DNA of 45,479 bases from Candidatus Geothermincola primus. GTDB lineage: Bacteria; Actinomycetota; Geothermincolia; Geothermincolales; Geothermincolaceae. Location of the stretch: positions 1-45,479 of the forward strand of contig JACVIX010000008.1 of NCBI GenBank assembly GCA_015711725.1. The letters run 5' to 3'. The notes below the pieces were generated by a model, which was given only the letters and a program-made list of their open reading frames with translations, searched no databases and was not told the DNA's origin. How positions within the stretch are numbered: position 1 is the stretch's first letter; every line of letters starts with the position of its first letter. The translations under genes were made by a program, and so were the position numbers. Of this stretch, positions 20,342 through 30,611 are shown piece by piece.

Positions 20342-21424
20342 TCATACTGTCAAATTTCTTTCCTCAGATGATCTTTGGTCTTCTCCCACCTCTTTACCAG
20401 AAATAGCCCGCAACTCCCTTAGCCTCTCTAGGATCTCCTTCCTTTTGTTTTGAGCTTTCCCTTTGGCGATCAATCCTAGATCAACGCATGCGGAGATTCC
20501 CGCCAACCTTCCCTCTTCCATGGCGATACTGGCTTCTTCTACCCCGCTTACGTCCCCGGCAACATATACATTCGGACAGCTAGTTCGCATGTTTTCGTCG
20601 TGACGAACGACCCACCCACCTAAGCGAAGATTATATTCCAGTTCGCATCCTCTCATGAGAGGCAGTTCCACCAATGGTGACATTCCCACCGCCAGGCAGA
20701 TTCCGTCCACCTTATATCTAAAGACGCGACCAGTCTGCATGTCTTCCACTAAAACAGCGCGGACGCAATCATCGCCTTCAGCTCGTACAACCCTGTGCCT
20801 CAATAAAATTTTTATACCTAGTTTACGTAATTTATCTCGGTGCACCTGGTATCCCTTTACCTTGTCGTCAACTTCTATAATACAGGCTATGGAGGCGCCC
20901 GCCTGCACAAGTTGATAGGCGACGATGAGTCCCACATTGCCCGAGCCCACCATAGCTATCCTTCTTCCGGGTAGAACCCGATGCACATTCATCAGGGTTT
21001 GAGCTCCTCCCGCTCCCATCACCCCTGGAAGGGTCCAGCCGGGAAAGGCCAGTGGTTTCTCCACCGCTCCCGTGGCTATGATGGTGGCCTTGCTTTTCAG
21101 CAGGTATATCTTTTTTGGATCTCTTACCAGAATGGAGCCATCTTGAAAGAAAGCCGCTGCTAGTGAGTTAAGGCGGATCTCCACCTGTTTTTCCTCGCAC
21201 TTTTCCACTAGCTCCTCGCCTATCTGAAAGCCCCTCTTCCCAGCGCCATGATGATGGGATCCAAAAAATTTATGCACCTGCTTTAATAGCTGTCCACCAC
21301 CACGATGGTTTTCATCCAGAACCAGAGGATCGCATTTATGGGAAACGGCTTCAAGAGCAGCACAAAGTCCGGCGGGACCCGCTCCTATGACCACCAGGTC
21401 TCTCTCTTCGCAGGTATAACTCAT
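20342..21424 (-). CDS. NAD(P)/FAD-dependent oxidoreductase (HcnB / PDH-alpha-like)
   Basis: LVVIGAGPAGLCAALEA and RIAMVGSGNVGLIVAYQL dual dinucleotide folds; likely start MSYTCEERDLVVIG at 21424. Confidence 0.9.
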   Translation of the reverse strand: MSYTCEERDLVVIGAGPAGLCAALEAVSHKCDPLVLDENHRGGGQLLKQVHKFFGSHHHGAGKRGFQIGEELVEKCEEKQVEIRLNSLAAAFFQDGSILVRDPKKIYLLKSKATIIATGAVEKPLAFPGWTLPGVMGAGGAQTLMNVHRVLPGRRIAMVGSGNVGLIVAYQLVQAGASIACIIEVDDKVKGYQVHRDKLRKLGIKILLRHRVVRAEGDDCVRAVLVEDMQTGRVFRYKVDGICLAVGMSPLVELPLMRGCELEYNLRLGGWVVRHDENMRTSCPNVYVAGDVSGVEEASIAMEEGRLAGISACVDLGLIAKGKAQNKRKEILERLRELRAISGKEVGEDQRSSEERNLTV

Positions 21425-21426
21425 TT

Positions 21427-21720
21427 CTATAAATCGGGCACGCGGATGCTCATGCCTTCCTTTACAGGAGTGACACAAGCCTTGACCCGTGGGATTCCGT
21501 CGATCTCCACCTCACAGTCGGTACAGCGACCGATAAAGCAGAAGGGACCTCGGGGCTCATGGAATCTCTTCGTCAACTTATAAGCTCGCACTCCCGCTGC
21601 CCATAATGCGGATGCCACTGGCTCTCCGAGATATCCCTCGTGTGGACGCCCATTGATATAAATTGTTACCTTAGGGCTTTTATTTATTTTTCCTAAAATA
21701 GGGTGCTCATATATATACAT
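21427..21720 (-). CDS. (2Fe-2S)-binding protein (HcnA-like small subunit)
   Basis: YINGRPHEGYLGEPVASALWAAGVRAYKLTKRFHEPRGPFCFIGRCTDCEVEIDGIPRVKACVTPV. Confidence 0.9.
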   Translation of the reverse strand: MYIYEHPILGKINKSPKVTIYINGRPHEGYLGEPVASALWAAGVRAYKLTKRFHEPRGPFCFIGRCTDCEVEIDGIPRVKACVTPVKEGMSIRVPDL

Positions 21721-21755
21721 GATTGCGCCTAGTTTTGTCCTTCACTGGCTCCATC

Positions 21756-24700
21756 TCAATCTTCCACCTGGGTGATTCTCACCGTTTTGCTGGCAAGAGA
21801 GCCAATGGTGACCCTCAATTGGAAATTAAGTCTATCTGGATGTTCAGGGACTTCGCTTACCAAGTAGGAGTCCGCTCCGTAGACCTCGTAATGATAGCCC
21901 AGGCCAGGCCGAGGCATGAAGAACTCCAACTCGCACTGGCTAAAAGCCTTTTCCAATTTATTGGTTATATCGCACCAAACATCGGTATCTCCACCACTCC
22001 AATCACCATTGTTGGAGAAGATATACTGTACGGATGTCTTGTTGAGTTTGGAGAGGTCGGTATTGCCTCCTATGTTCACTCCCTCATAATAGGGATAAGA
22101 GTAATATACCCCGTTCAAGTACTTATAGCTATGGGAAACTAGATTCCAGCCTGAGAATTCGGCTATCTTAAACCCAGGATAACGATTGCTAACACCATCC
22201 TTTTGAATGGCCACACTGGTAGCGTTGGGGAAGATGGTCTTTCCTCCACCCATAGCCCAGGCCAGCTCATGGTATTGGTCCACATGGTCGTGTCCGCTCA
22301 TTACCATGTTCACTTTATATTCAGAGCAGAGTCGCTGCACGGCCATTCTGCCTTTACCGTACTGTCCCAACACAATTATTCCGAAGTAATCGGAGGGCTT
22401 CCACATGCCATCAACTGTGGGATCATGATGCATGAACAATCCTTTGAAAGAGCTGTCTTGATGCGCCGCCAGGTCATCACGCAGCCAACCTAATTGATCG
22501 GTATATGTGCTGGGATCTGGGGCGATGCGATAACAATCATTGCAGCTCTCCGCCAGGAACCATGTAGTGGCGTTGCTCAGCGCGCCGAACACGCAATGGC
22601 CATCCGTCCATTTCCCCCGGTAGTTGAAGTACATGGGGCGCTCGGCGATAACCGGAAGGGTGGATTCAAGCTTGATGGAGATGTCCCCCCGCTCTGGGCA
22701 GTCCCTGTGAACATGGATAGTATATCTACTTCTGGGTTGAACCACGTGTGTCTTCAAGTAATTATTGCCATTGCTCATCATATAATTTACATTTAACGTC
22801 GCCGCTCCGTCGTTGGGATTCTGTATGGTTAAATACTCCTCAAAACCATATCCGGTATATCCTTCAGCGAAATACCAATTGGTGGCTGCCCCGTTCACGC
22901 CCATCACGCAATGTCCCCCATTCCAGCTTCCCCGGTAGTTGAAGTACATGGGTCGCTCGGCGATAACCGGCAGTGTGGAGTCAAGCTTGATGGAAAGCTC
23001 CCCCTTCTCCGGGCAATCGGTGTTTACCGAGATACTGTAACGGCTTTTTGCCGGCACTAGGTGAGACTTACTATAATTATGACCGTTAGCCATCATGTAA
23101 TTAACCGTCAAGGGGGTATCGCTGTCATTGGGATTCTGTATTGTTAAGTACTCCACGAAATCTTTCGCGGTATATCCTTCCGCGAAATACCAATTGGTGG
23201 CGGAGTGGGTGGCGCCGGCCACGCAGTGCCCCCCACTCCATGCCCCACCATACCTGAAGTACATGGGTCGCTCGGCGATAACCGGCAGTGTGGAGTCAAG
23301 CTTGATGGACACGTCCCCGCCTTCTGGGCAATCCTGGTTTACCATAATGCTATATCTGCTTTTCCCAGGCACGATGTGAGACCTGGTATATACATGGCCA
23401 TTGCTCATCATGTAAGTAACGTTTACCTCGGCCGACCCCGTCTGGGGATTCTCTAGGGATAGGTACTCATGAAAGTTAGAATCGGTTCTTCCCTCAGCGA
23501 AATACCAGGTGGTGGAAGGATTAACCGAGCCCAGCACGCAATGGCCCCCATTCCAGGACATATCGTAATCGAAATACATAGGTCGTTCGCAGATAACCGG
23601 CATGCTGGAATCCACCCGGACAGAAAATTCCCCTTTCTCCGGGCAATCCCTATTTACATTTATGGTATACCTGCTTTTTGGTTGGGCCAAGTGTTCCTTG
23701 AGGTAAAGATGGCCATTATACATCATGTATGTTACGTATATGGTTACCGCCGCGTCATTGGGGTTCTGAATGGTGATATATTCCTCGAAAAAGTCATTTG
23801 TATCGCCCCCGGAGCGAACCTGCCCCTGCCAGGCTCCAGGAGCCAGAACCCCAGCCAAGTTGCTATACCAGGGCTGTTCCAGCTTCCTCATCTCCTGAGG
23901 CCAGTCCATGGTGTTTATCGCCGTATAGTGGTGATTGCCATAGTCGAATGAATAGAATAGAGGGCCGAAGGTCTTAGTCCACCAGTCATATCCGTCGTCC
24001 ACGGTGTCGTAATAGCCATCGTGATTTCCCATGACCATAAAAACCGGTACCTTCAGAGCTTGAAGTTCCTCGTACAAGAACGAATACTCATATTCGTACT
24101 CACTAGATCCCCCTCGAGGTTGCCCATCGTTGGGAGGCCACTGGCTAGGCAGATAACGTTGGCCGAAGATAGAATCGCCGGTAATAACTAGGATATCGGG
24201 GTTGAGAAAGTTTACTACACTTATTGCCTTCTTTAAATACTTAGCGTCGTGCAATGCCCTGTCATGCAGGCTGCTATACTCCACCAGTGGATTTCCATAA
24301 GTTATATCGTAGACATGAATGTCGGTCATCTGAACTATACGGTAGTTGGGGTTCCAGTCGTTGACCACCGAGAGGCAATGTGGCTGTCTGTCCACTACCT
24401 CCAGGTCATCCGCCTCCACCTTTACCTCTAGGTCATAAAGATCGGGAGGGATTTCCGAAGGTATCTCCACCGTAACTTTATACACCTCGTAAACCGACCG
24501 CCCGGATCCTTGAGGCCAGCGTTGGCTCATTCCGAAATCCACGCTCAGGATTGGAAGATCCGCGGTAAAAGGCGTGTAATCGTTTGAGCCCGAGATGCTC
24601 ACTTCCCAGTTATCAACGTCAGAAGGCAGCGGGATTGAAGGATTATCCTGACGGAAATCGAACTCAAGGGTAAAATTGGAGCCGGTTTTCGATAATTGGG

Positions 24701-24869
24701 GGAACCCGAATGTGGGGTAGATTAATTTGGTAATGCGCGGCACCACCGCCGCCTCCGCTCTTTCTTCTTCTGCTACTGGCATTATCATCAATGAAGTGAT
24801 AAGAAAAACCGCCAATAGGTAGATAGCGCGGAAACATAACGACCTTCTCTTATCTTTGTTTTTCCACAT
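21756..24869 (-). CDS. Secreted metallophosphoesterase with four 105-aa repeats inserted in the catalytic domain
   Basis: MTDIHV, VITGDS, MVMGNHD, MHHDPT and SGHDH calcineurin-like motifs; signal peptide FRAIYLLAVFLITSLMIM; ATG at 24869 preceded by AGAGGAGTGAGGGAC (the track uses 25022). Confidence 0.85.
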   Translation of the reverse strand: MWKNKDKRRSLCFRAIYLLAVFLITSLMIMPVAEEERAEAAVVPRITKLIYPTFGFPQLSKTGSNFTLEFDFRQDNPSIPLPSDVDNWEVSISGSNDYTPFTADLPILSVDFGMSQRWPQGSGRSVYEVYKVTVEIPSEIPPDLYDLEVKVEADDLEVVDRQPHCLSVVNDWNPNYRIVQMTDIHVYDITYGNPLVEYSSLHDRALHDAKYLKKAISVVNFLNPDILVITGDSIFGQRYLPSQWPPNDGQPRGGSSEYEYEYSFLYEELQALKVPVFMVMGNHDGYYDTVDDGYDWWTKTFGPLFYSFDYGNHHYTAINTMDWPQEMRKLEQPWYSNLAGVLAPGAWQGQVRSGGDTNDFFEEYITIQNPNDAAVTIYVTYMMYNGHLYLKEHLAQPKSRYTINVNRDCPEKGEFSVRVDSSMPVICERPMYFDYDMSWNGGHCVLGSVNPSTTWYFAEGRTDSNFHEYLSLENPQTGSAEVNVTYMMSNGHVYTRSHIVPGKSRYSIMVNQDCPEGGDVSIKLDSTLPVIAERPMYFRYGGAWSGGHCVAGATHSATNWYFAEGYTAKDFVEYLTIQNPNDSDTPLTVNYMMANGHNYSKSHLVPAKSRYSISVNTDCPEKGELSIKLDSTLPVIAERPMYFNYRGSWNGGHCVMGVNGAATNWYFAEGYTGYGFEEYLTIQNPNDGAATLNVNYMMSNGNNYLKTHVVQPRSRYTIHVHRDCPERGDISIKLESTLPVIAERPMYFNYRGKWTDGHCVFGALSNATTWFLAESCNDCYRIAPDPSTYTDQLGWLRDDLAAHQDSSFKGLFMHHDPTVDGMWKPSDYFGIIVLGQYGKGRMAVQRLCSEYKVNMVMSGHDHVDQYHELAWAMGGGKTIFPNATSVAIQKDGVSNRYPGFKIAEFSGWNLVSHSYKYLNGVYYSYPYYEGVNIGGNTDLSKLNKTSVQYIFSNNGDWSGGDTDVWCDITNKLEKAFSQCELEFFMPRPGLGYHYEVYGADSYLVSEVPEHPDRLNFQLRVTIGSLASKTVRITQVED
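22563..23822 (-). repeat. Four tandem 315-bp (105-aa) WYFAEG...YLTIQNPN...ERPMYF repeats
   Basis: Exact 315-bp spacing of the CTCGGCGATA-type motif at 22641, 22956, 23271 and (diverged) 23586; the W/D codon boundaries give units 23822-23508, 23507-23193, 23192-22878, 22877-22563. Confidence 0.93.
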
Positions 24870-25178
24870 GTCCCTCACTCCTCTGACTGCCCTGGAAAAT
24901 ACTTTTAAAAAACGTAGCCTCCCTGCGGAATCTAACCACATCATGGGATTGGCCATCGCTTGTTTATATTTTAATATTAATCCAGGCGCAATGTCATCTC
25001 CCATGGGAATATTCAAAATCATCAGTTTTCCAAAGGTTTCGGAAAAATCGTAAGACTGCCAGTTCCAAAATTGTTTAAAATATATTCAAGTATCTATTAC
25101 TCAAATATAATGGATTAAGCCGGAGATACATCAATCCTGCGTTATCTTGCGTTAGAAAGAACAAGAGGTAGTATAGAA

Positions 25179-26516
25179 GTGGCGGACATAAGAGCTTTTC
25201 GCGGAATGATATACAATTCCAGCGTCAAAGGAGGCATGAACAAGCTAGTCGCTCCTCCTTACGACGTGATCGATGAGGAAGAACAAAAGAGGCTCCTTCG
25301 CCTACACCCCCATAACGTTGTGAGACTGATCCTCCCCGAAGATAAACTTAAGACCAATGACTATCCTTGGCAAGCCAAGGCTCGGTCATTTTACGAGGAA
25401 TGGAAATCTCGAGGGGTTTTTAAATCCAGCCTCAAACCCTCTATTTATGTCTACCGCCAGGATTTTCCCCTGCCGGAAGGTGGCAGGAGAAACCGGATAG
25501 CTTTAATCAATCTGTATAAAATCGAGAATTTCGGCACAAACGGTATCTATCCTCATGAGCAGACTTTCTCGGAAGTTACGGAGGAGCAATTAAATCTCTT
25601 GCGACATTGTCGGGCTAGTTTCAGCCAGATTTTTTCCCTTTTTAAGGACGACAAGGCTTTCTGGCTCTGTCTGGAGGATAAAATCCTTCCCTCGAGTAGA
25701 CTCCTATACCGGTTTACCACGGATGACGGCATTCTGCATGAGCTTATGGAGCTAAGCGATGCATCAGTGATAAACGAGCTCAGAAGTTATATGTCAGACA
25801 AGAAGATCTTCATCGCGGATGGTCATCATCGATATGAGACGGCTCTTCTCTACCGTGATGAGCGAAGGGAAAAAGAGAAAACGCAAGAGGAAAGGCCTTA
25901 TGATTTCGCCCTTATGGCTTTTGTGGGCATCAACGACCCGGGTCTAGTGATGCTCCCGGTACATCGCTTGATAAAGAGCTTTAACCTCCCCCCAGAAGAA
26001 GCCTTGCGCAAACTAGAGCGAAGCTGCTCAGTTGAGCGGGTAGGCGACACCCATAACAAAAAGGCGCTTGATAGCGTAACTTCCCAAGTTGTCCGGCGAG
26101 CTGGCAAAACTTCCATATTCGGATTGATAATTCCTGGGGGAATCTTCTTGATAAGGCCAAAAAGAAAGATAATGGTTGAAGACATCGCCGGGCGGAATCA
26201 TTCTGAAAAATGGAGGCGCCTGGATATCGCCATTCTCCACGAGGTGGTGATGAAAAATTTTCTTGGCCTGGGTGATGTGGACAGCGCTGATAAGGGGTAT
26301 TTTTTAAAATACACGATTGATACGCAGGAGATGGTGAAGGAAATCCTCTCGGGAAACTATCAGATGGGGTTCTTGGTAAAGCCACCCAGCCTGGAGGACG
26401 CATGGTCTATCTCTGCCCGTGGAGAAAAGCTCCCCCATAAAAGCACTTATTTTTACCCCAAGATACCCTCCGGCTTGGTGATTTATGACCACACGTCTGG
26501 TTTCTCTGCTGATTAG
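25179..26516 (+). CDS. DUF1015 family protein
   Basis: IRAFRGMIY...LVAPPYDVIDEEEQKRLLRLHPHNVVRLILPE...YPHEQTF...FIADGHHRYETALLYR; GTG start. Confidence 0.93.
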   Translation: MADIRAFRGMIYNSSVKGGMNKLVAPPYDVIDEEEQKRLLRLHPHNVVRLILPEDKLKTNDYPWQAKARSFYEEWKSRGVFKSSLKPSIYVYRQDFPLPEGGRRNRIALINLYKIENFGTNGIYPHEQTFSEVTEEQLNLLRHCRASFSQIFSLFKDDKAFWLCLEDKILPSSRLLYRFTTDDGILHELMELSDASVINELRSYMSDKKIFIADGHHRYETALLYRDERREKEKTQEERPYDFALMAFVGINDPGLVMLPVHRLIKSFNLPPEEALRKLERSCSVERVGDTHNKKALDSVTSQVVRRAGKTSIFGLIIPGGIFLIRPKRKIMVEDIAGRNHSEKWRRLDIAILHEVVMKNFLGLGDVDSADKGYFLKYTIDTQEMVKEILSGNYQMGFLVKPPSLEDAWSISARGEKLPHKSTYFYPKIPSGLVIYDHTSGFSAD

Positions 26517-27517
26517 TCCTGGCGAATCCCGCAAATATCATATATTAAAATCTCTAGGGAGCATTCCGCAGACCTCTCGGAGTTTTTGGAAGCTATGTCA
26601 AATTCCAGTAATCTTCTGTAAATTTTCTTCAGATCGTCTATATCATATTTACTGGATTGTTCCTTAAGTTTTTCCATTATGAAAGGCGCAACTTTCAGAT
26701 GCTCCTCCCCCAAATCCGTTTTTTTTCTTTTGAAAGAGAGTGCTTTGTATCGAATCAACAGTCGATATTGCCGAACCAGACGATTAAAGATCTCCAGTTC
26801 CCTCTCCCCTTGCCTCAAAAGACTGTGGAGTAGTTTCAACGACGTGTCTATGTTTCTTAAAGCGATCTGATCAACCAGCTCATAAACGGTATGCTCCGCG
26901 GTTAAAGATATCAAAGGAACCACATCTTCGAGGTCGATATGGGCTTTATGGTCATAAAAGACATCGATCTTTTCCGCTGCGGAATATAGGCCTTGTAAAT
27001 CATAACCTATACTTTCAAGTAGAAAAGCTAATGCTCGGTTGGAGATAGTCTTTCCCTTATCCCGAAAGAGACTCTTGATCAAGGAAGGATATTCCCTTCT
27101 TGCATACTTAGGTTGTTCTATTACCTTCCCATAGTTCTCCACCAGCTTGTACAATTTATTTTTTCTATCGATGCCCACGCCCGAGAATATTATGCATGAT
27201 GTTTCCACTGGATTCTGAAGATAACTCTCCATTTTCTTTAAATCCCGGGGGGAGATATGCTGCGCCTCTCTCACCAAAAGGACCCTTTTCTCCGCGCCAA
27301 AAGGTGTGGTTTGCGCCCTCAGAAGGGCGGCTTCCAGGTCATCGGTTCCGGCGTCTATATCTTCGAAATTCAAATCCAGATCAGGGGAGGCCGAGATCTT
27401 TTGCGCAATCAGGGCAGTCGTTCTTTTCACTCTGTAAGGGTCTTTAGAGGTTAGGAGGACAACTTTCTGGAGAATATCCCTTTTAAGGCTCAGGCTCTCT
27501 CTGCGGCCATCGCTCAC
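26513..27517 (-). CDS. holA: DNA polymerase III subunit delta
   Basis: HolA-like architecture (LLALLRAQTTPFG..KRVLLVREAQ) and position downstream of comEC. Confidence 0.88.
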   Translation of the reverse strand: MSDGRRESLSLKRDILQKVVLLTSKDPYRVKRTTALIAQKISASPDLDLNFEDIDAGTDDLEAALLRAQTTPFGAEKRVLLVREAQHISPRDLKKMESYLQNPVETSCIIFSGVGIDRKNKLYKLVENYGKVIEQPKYARREYPSLIKSLFRDKGKTISNRALAFLLESIGYDLQGLYSAAEKIDVFYDHKAHIDLEDVVPLISLTAEHTVYELVDQIALRNIDTSLKLLHSLLRQGERELEIFNRLVRQYRLLIRYKALSFKRKKTDLGEEHLKVAPFIMEKLKEQSSKYDIDDLKKIYRRLLEFDIASKNSERSAECSLEILIYDICGIRQD

Positions 27518-29847
27518 CGTCTCGCCCCTTTTATCCCAACTGAATATCCTTCACCGTCCACTTCGATTATAATATCACCGCATTGGTCCGTTCGGTAGAT
27601 TTGCGACCCTATATATCGGAGAGACTCCAGGGTCTCGGCGTTGGGATGCCCATAGTCATTATCTCGACCTACCGATATCACTGATATCAAGGGGTTTACT
27701 TTGGAGAAAAAGTCTAAGCTTCTTTGGGAGAACCCACCATGATGGGGAACTTTCAAGATGTCCGCCTTCAGATCCATCTGCATATCCAAAAGTTTGCCTT
27801 CTTGCTCGCTTTCGATGTCGCCAGTGAGCAAAATACTGAAAGAGGGAGTGCTTATCCTTAAAACTAGCGACTGATCGTTTTCCGTCGCCAGAGTTATCTC
27901 TGACTCTTTGGGGGAAAGAACTTCTATTCGCAATTCCTGAAAGGTATATATCTCCCCAGCTCTTCCTGTAATCCTTTGCGCCCCCTCAAGATCCACCTTC
28001 TCCGACCATTCTCGATAGAAAGAGCCTCCCTCAAGACCAACTTCCATAACTGCACCCACTGAGCACTCGTCCAAACACCCTGATAGTCCAGCAACGTGGT
28101 CCTTGTCCGGATGGCTGAGTATCATTAGGTCTATATCGCGGATGGAATAATCTTTGAGCTTTCGCCGCAATAGCTGAGAGTCCTCTCCCCCATCGATTAA
28201 TATATTCTCACCGCAGGAATTCTGTAAAAGGATAGAATCCCCTTGGCCCACGTCAAAAAATATGATCCTCGCCTTAAGATCGCCTATCCCGGAACTTAAC
28301 CTCAAAGGCATGCTAGAAAAAATAATTATCGTAATTAAAGCCGCGAGGAACAATTTATTCAGTTTAAGCTTTCTACCCCTCCCCCAAATAAAGGCTGCCC
28401 AGAGAGATAGATAATAAGCTATCACAGTAAATGTATTAAGGATGGTGGATTTAAAGTTAAGCACAGCCCAGTTTGGATAAGCGACGGTATGGGCAACTAT
28501 CAACACGTATTTAAGGCAAAACCTGCCGAGTAATGCCGGCAACACCGCTAATGGAAGCTGAAAATATTTAAATATAGCTCCGATAAATCCGCATGCCATA
28601 ACCACCGGCATCAATGGCAGAACCATGAGATTAGCCAATGGGGCGATCAACGAAATCTCTCCAAAGGTCGAGATTAAAAGCGGGGCGGTAGCCATCTGAA
28701 CTGCCATGGTAGCGGATATAAGCCTGTTGATCTTATTATCTTTCAGCGCAAAAGTTTCCATAAGCGGTCGGTGCAACAAAATCAAGCTCAAGATGGATAG
28801 AAAAGAAAGCAGAAAACTGATGTTATAAATCCAGTGGGGTTTCCATAATAGCATCAGCGTACCCGCTAGGCTCAACGCGGATAGACCATGGAAATCGGCG
28901 AAGAGGATGGCGGAGGAGGAGATTATAAAAACTACCAAAGCGGAACGTATTATCGCCGGCCTTCCTCCCGTTATCAACACATAGAAAGATATCGAGATTA
29001 GCTGGGAGAGAAAGAGTACAAGCGAGCTCATGCGCAGCCTTTTGCCCAAATAGATGATCAGGCCCGCCAATATGGTCAGATGCAAGCCGGAGGCTGAGCA
29101 GATATGGATTAATCCGGTTCTCTTGAGGGCGTTGTTTTCGTCTATGTTCAGTTGGCGATAATCTCCCAACATAATCCCCGAGATGAGTTTCCCTTCCTTC
29201 CCACCGCCCATCTCCTCCATGCAAAACCTGTATATAGTTTTCCTAAATTTGTTAATTAATGATTTAATCGCGCTTGATGGCCCGCTAATCTTAAACATGT
29301 CGGAACAGCGAACTATTCCATCGATTCCCGAGGTCCTATCCCTGAGACGAATTAAATCCCCTATGACTCGGACTCTCTCTCCCCATTCAATTATGTCCTT
29401 TTCTTTTCGTCTGTGATCCGTGACGCTTATCTTGAGCCTCTCGCCCTCACTTACTCCCAACGCTGGATTTCCATCCGTCTCTATAATCAAGCCGCCTGTT
29501 TCCGGAAGAAAAGGCGAATCTAAGGTTAGCTCGCCCTCTATCTTTACATTATGTAATATTTTATATTCTTGATTTCCCTTACCTTCTTGCCCCTTCGCGC
29601 AAATCAGTCCTCCAGTTGCTACAATGATGATTAACAGCCCCAGCCATAAGAGACGTGGCGATCTCCTGAAGAAAAGAAACGCAAAACAAAGCCCGCATGT
29701 AAGAATAGCCCAGTATACTCCAATAGGCGGGCGGCACCGGTCATAGATGAAAATGCTCAAGGCAAGAGCCGCGAAGATGAACGCAAGGCGATAGGAATAG
29801 ACGCGGAGGGTCAGGTCGTCTAGTTTCTTAAATGCTGTGTTTATCAT
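27514..29847 (-). CDS. comEC: DNA internalization-related competence protein ComEC/Rec2
   Basis: ALKRTGLIHICSASGLHLTILAGLI membrane core; C-terminal MBL domain FFDVGQGDSILLQ, LSHPDKDHVAGL. Confidence 0.94.
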   Translation of the reverse strand: MINTAFKKLDDLTLRVYSYRLAFIFAALALSIFIYDRCRPPIGVYWAILTCGLCFAFLFFRRSPRLLWLGLLIIIVATGGLICAKGQEGKGNQEYKILHNVKIEGELTLDSPFLPETGGLIIETDGNPALGVSEGERLKISVTDHRRKEKDIIEWGERVRVIGDLIRLRDRTSGIDGIVRCSDMFKISGPSSAIKSLINKFRKTIYRFCMEEMGGGKEGKLISGIMLGDYRQLNIDENNALKRTGLIHICSASGLHLTILAGLIIYLGKRLRMSSLVLFLSQLISISFYVLITGGRPAIIRSALVVFIISSSAILFADFHGLSALSLAGTLMLLWKPHWIYNISFLLSFLSILSLILLHRPLMETFALKDNKINRLISATMAVQMATAPLLISTFGEISLIAPLANLMVLPLMPVVMACGFIGAIFKYFQLPLAVLPALLGRFCLKYVLIVAHTVAYPNWAVLNFKSTILNTFTVIAYYLSLWAAFIWGRGRKLKLNKLFLAALITIIIFSSMPLRLSSGIGDLKARIIFFDVGQGDSILLQNSCGENILIDGGEDSQLLRRKLKDYSIRDIDLMILSHPDKDHVAGLSGCLDECSVGAVMEVGLEGGSFYREWSEKVDLEGAQRITGRAGEIYTFQELRIEVLSPKESEITLATENDQSLVLRISTPSFSILLTGDIESEQEGKLLDMQMDLKADILKVPHHGGFSQRSLDFFSKVNPLISVISVGRDNDYGHPNAETLESLRYIGSQIYRTDQCGDIIIEVDGEGYSVGIKGARR

Positions 29848-29885
29848 AAGTCGGCTTCGGGGGACCTATTCCTCTTATATCATTA

Positions 29886-30485
29886 TTAGATGGTGATCAG
29901 ATCTTTTATATCATTGAATTTCTTATCACCGATCCCTTTTACTTTTTTCAGTTCTTCGACGGATTTAAAACCTCCATTTTTTTCCCGGTACTCCACAATA
30001 TTCTTAGCCAAGGTGGGACCAATGCCCGGCAAAGCTTCTAACTCCTTCGCTGTTGCCTCATTTACGTTTATCTTTCCGGAGGCGTCGGTCCCCATATCGG
30101 AATTCACCCTTTCCCCTACCACTGGCACATAGATTTTCTGGCCATCCCTTAGTTTCTCCGCCAGATTAACAGGCTTGAGATCCGCTTGGGGAAGTGTTCC
30201 TCCCGCCTTTTCCAAAGCCTCGCCAACTCTGCATCCCTCATCAAGCTGATACAGACCAGGCCGTGCAACCGCCCCGGCAACATGCACTACTATCTGGGTG
30301 GGAACCTTTTCCGTCTCCCCTGGCTTCTCTTCCTTGGCGATGAATACCTTTTTCTGAGAGTGGGAGATTGCGTAGAGATAAACGAAGCAACATAGCGAGC
30401 TCACCACCACTAGACCAGCAAGCGCCAGTTTCCAGTAAGGGAGATATAAAATTTTCTCTACGAATGGAGATAGCTTCTTATGCAT
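29886..30485 (-). CDS. comEA: ComEA family helix-hairpin-helix DNA-binding protein
   Basis: N-terminal TM, SLBB domain (VHVAGAVARPGLYQLDEGCRVGEALEKAGG), C-terminal HhH (INVNEATAKELEALPGIGPTLAKNIVEYREKNGGF). Confidence 0.94.
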   Translation of the reverse strand: MHKKLSPFVEKILYLPYWKLALAGLVVVSSLCCFVYLYAISHSQKKVFIAKEEKPGETEKVPTQIVVHVAGAVARPGLYQLDEGCRVGEALEKAGGTLPQADLKPVNLAEKLRDGQKIYVPVVGERVNSDMGTDASGKINVNEATAKELEALPGIGPTLAKNIVEYREKNGGFKSVEELKKVKGIGDKKFNDIKDLITI

Positions 30486-30611
30486 CGATTTCCTCCTTAT
30501 TCATGAAGATGCTGTAAGCTAATATTTCTCGGAGAAACACAGAGATGTATTATTTACAGATTGAAAAATATCACTCAGGAAATATAATAATGAAGTATCT
30601 ATAGCTATCCG

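Noticed and set aside
22563-23822. Tandem repeats as a CRISPR array
   Set aside because: The 315-bp units are protein-coding and in frame; there is no short repeat/unique spacer structure
22203-23951. Plus-strand ORFs over the metallophosphoesterase repeats (22203, 22494, 22748, 23128, 23205, 23469)
   Set aside because: They are antisense shadows of a strongly supported repeat-coding gene; low-complexity composition and no family motifs
25898-26403. Minus-strand ORFs opposite the DUF1015 gene
   Set aside because: Antisense to a well-supported family protein, with no recognisable domain
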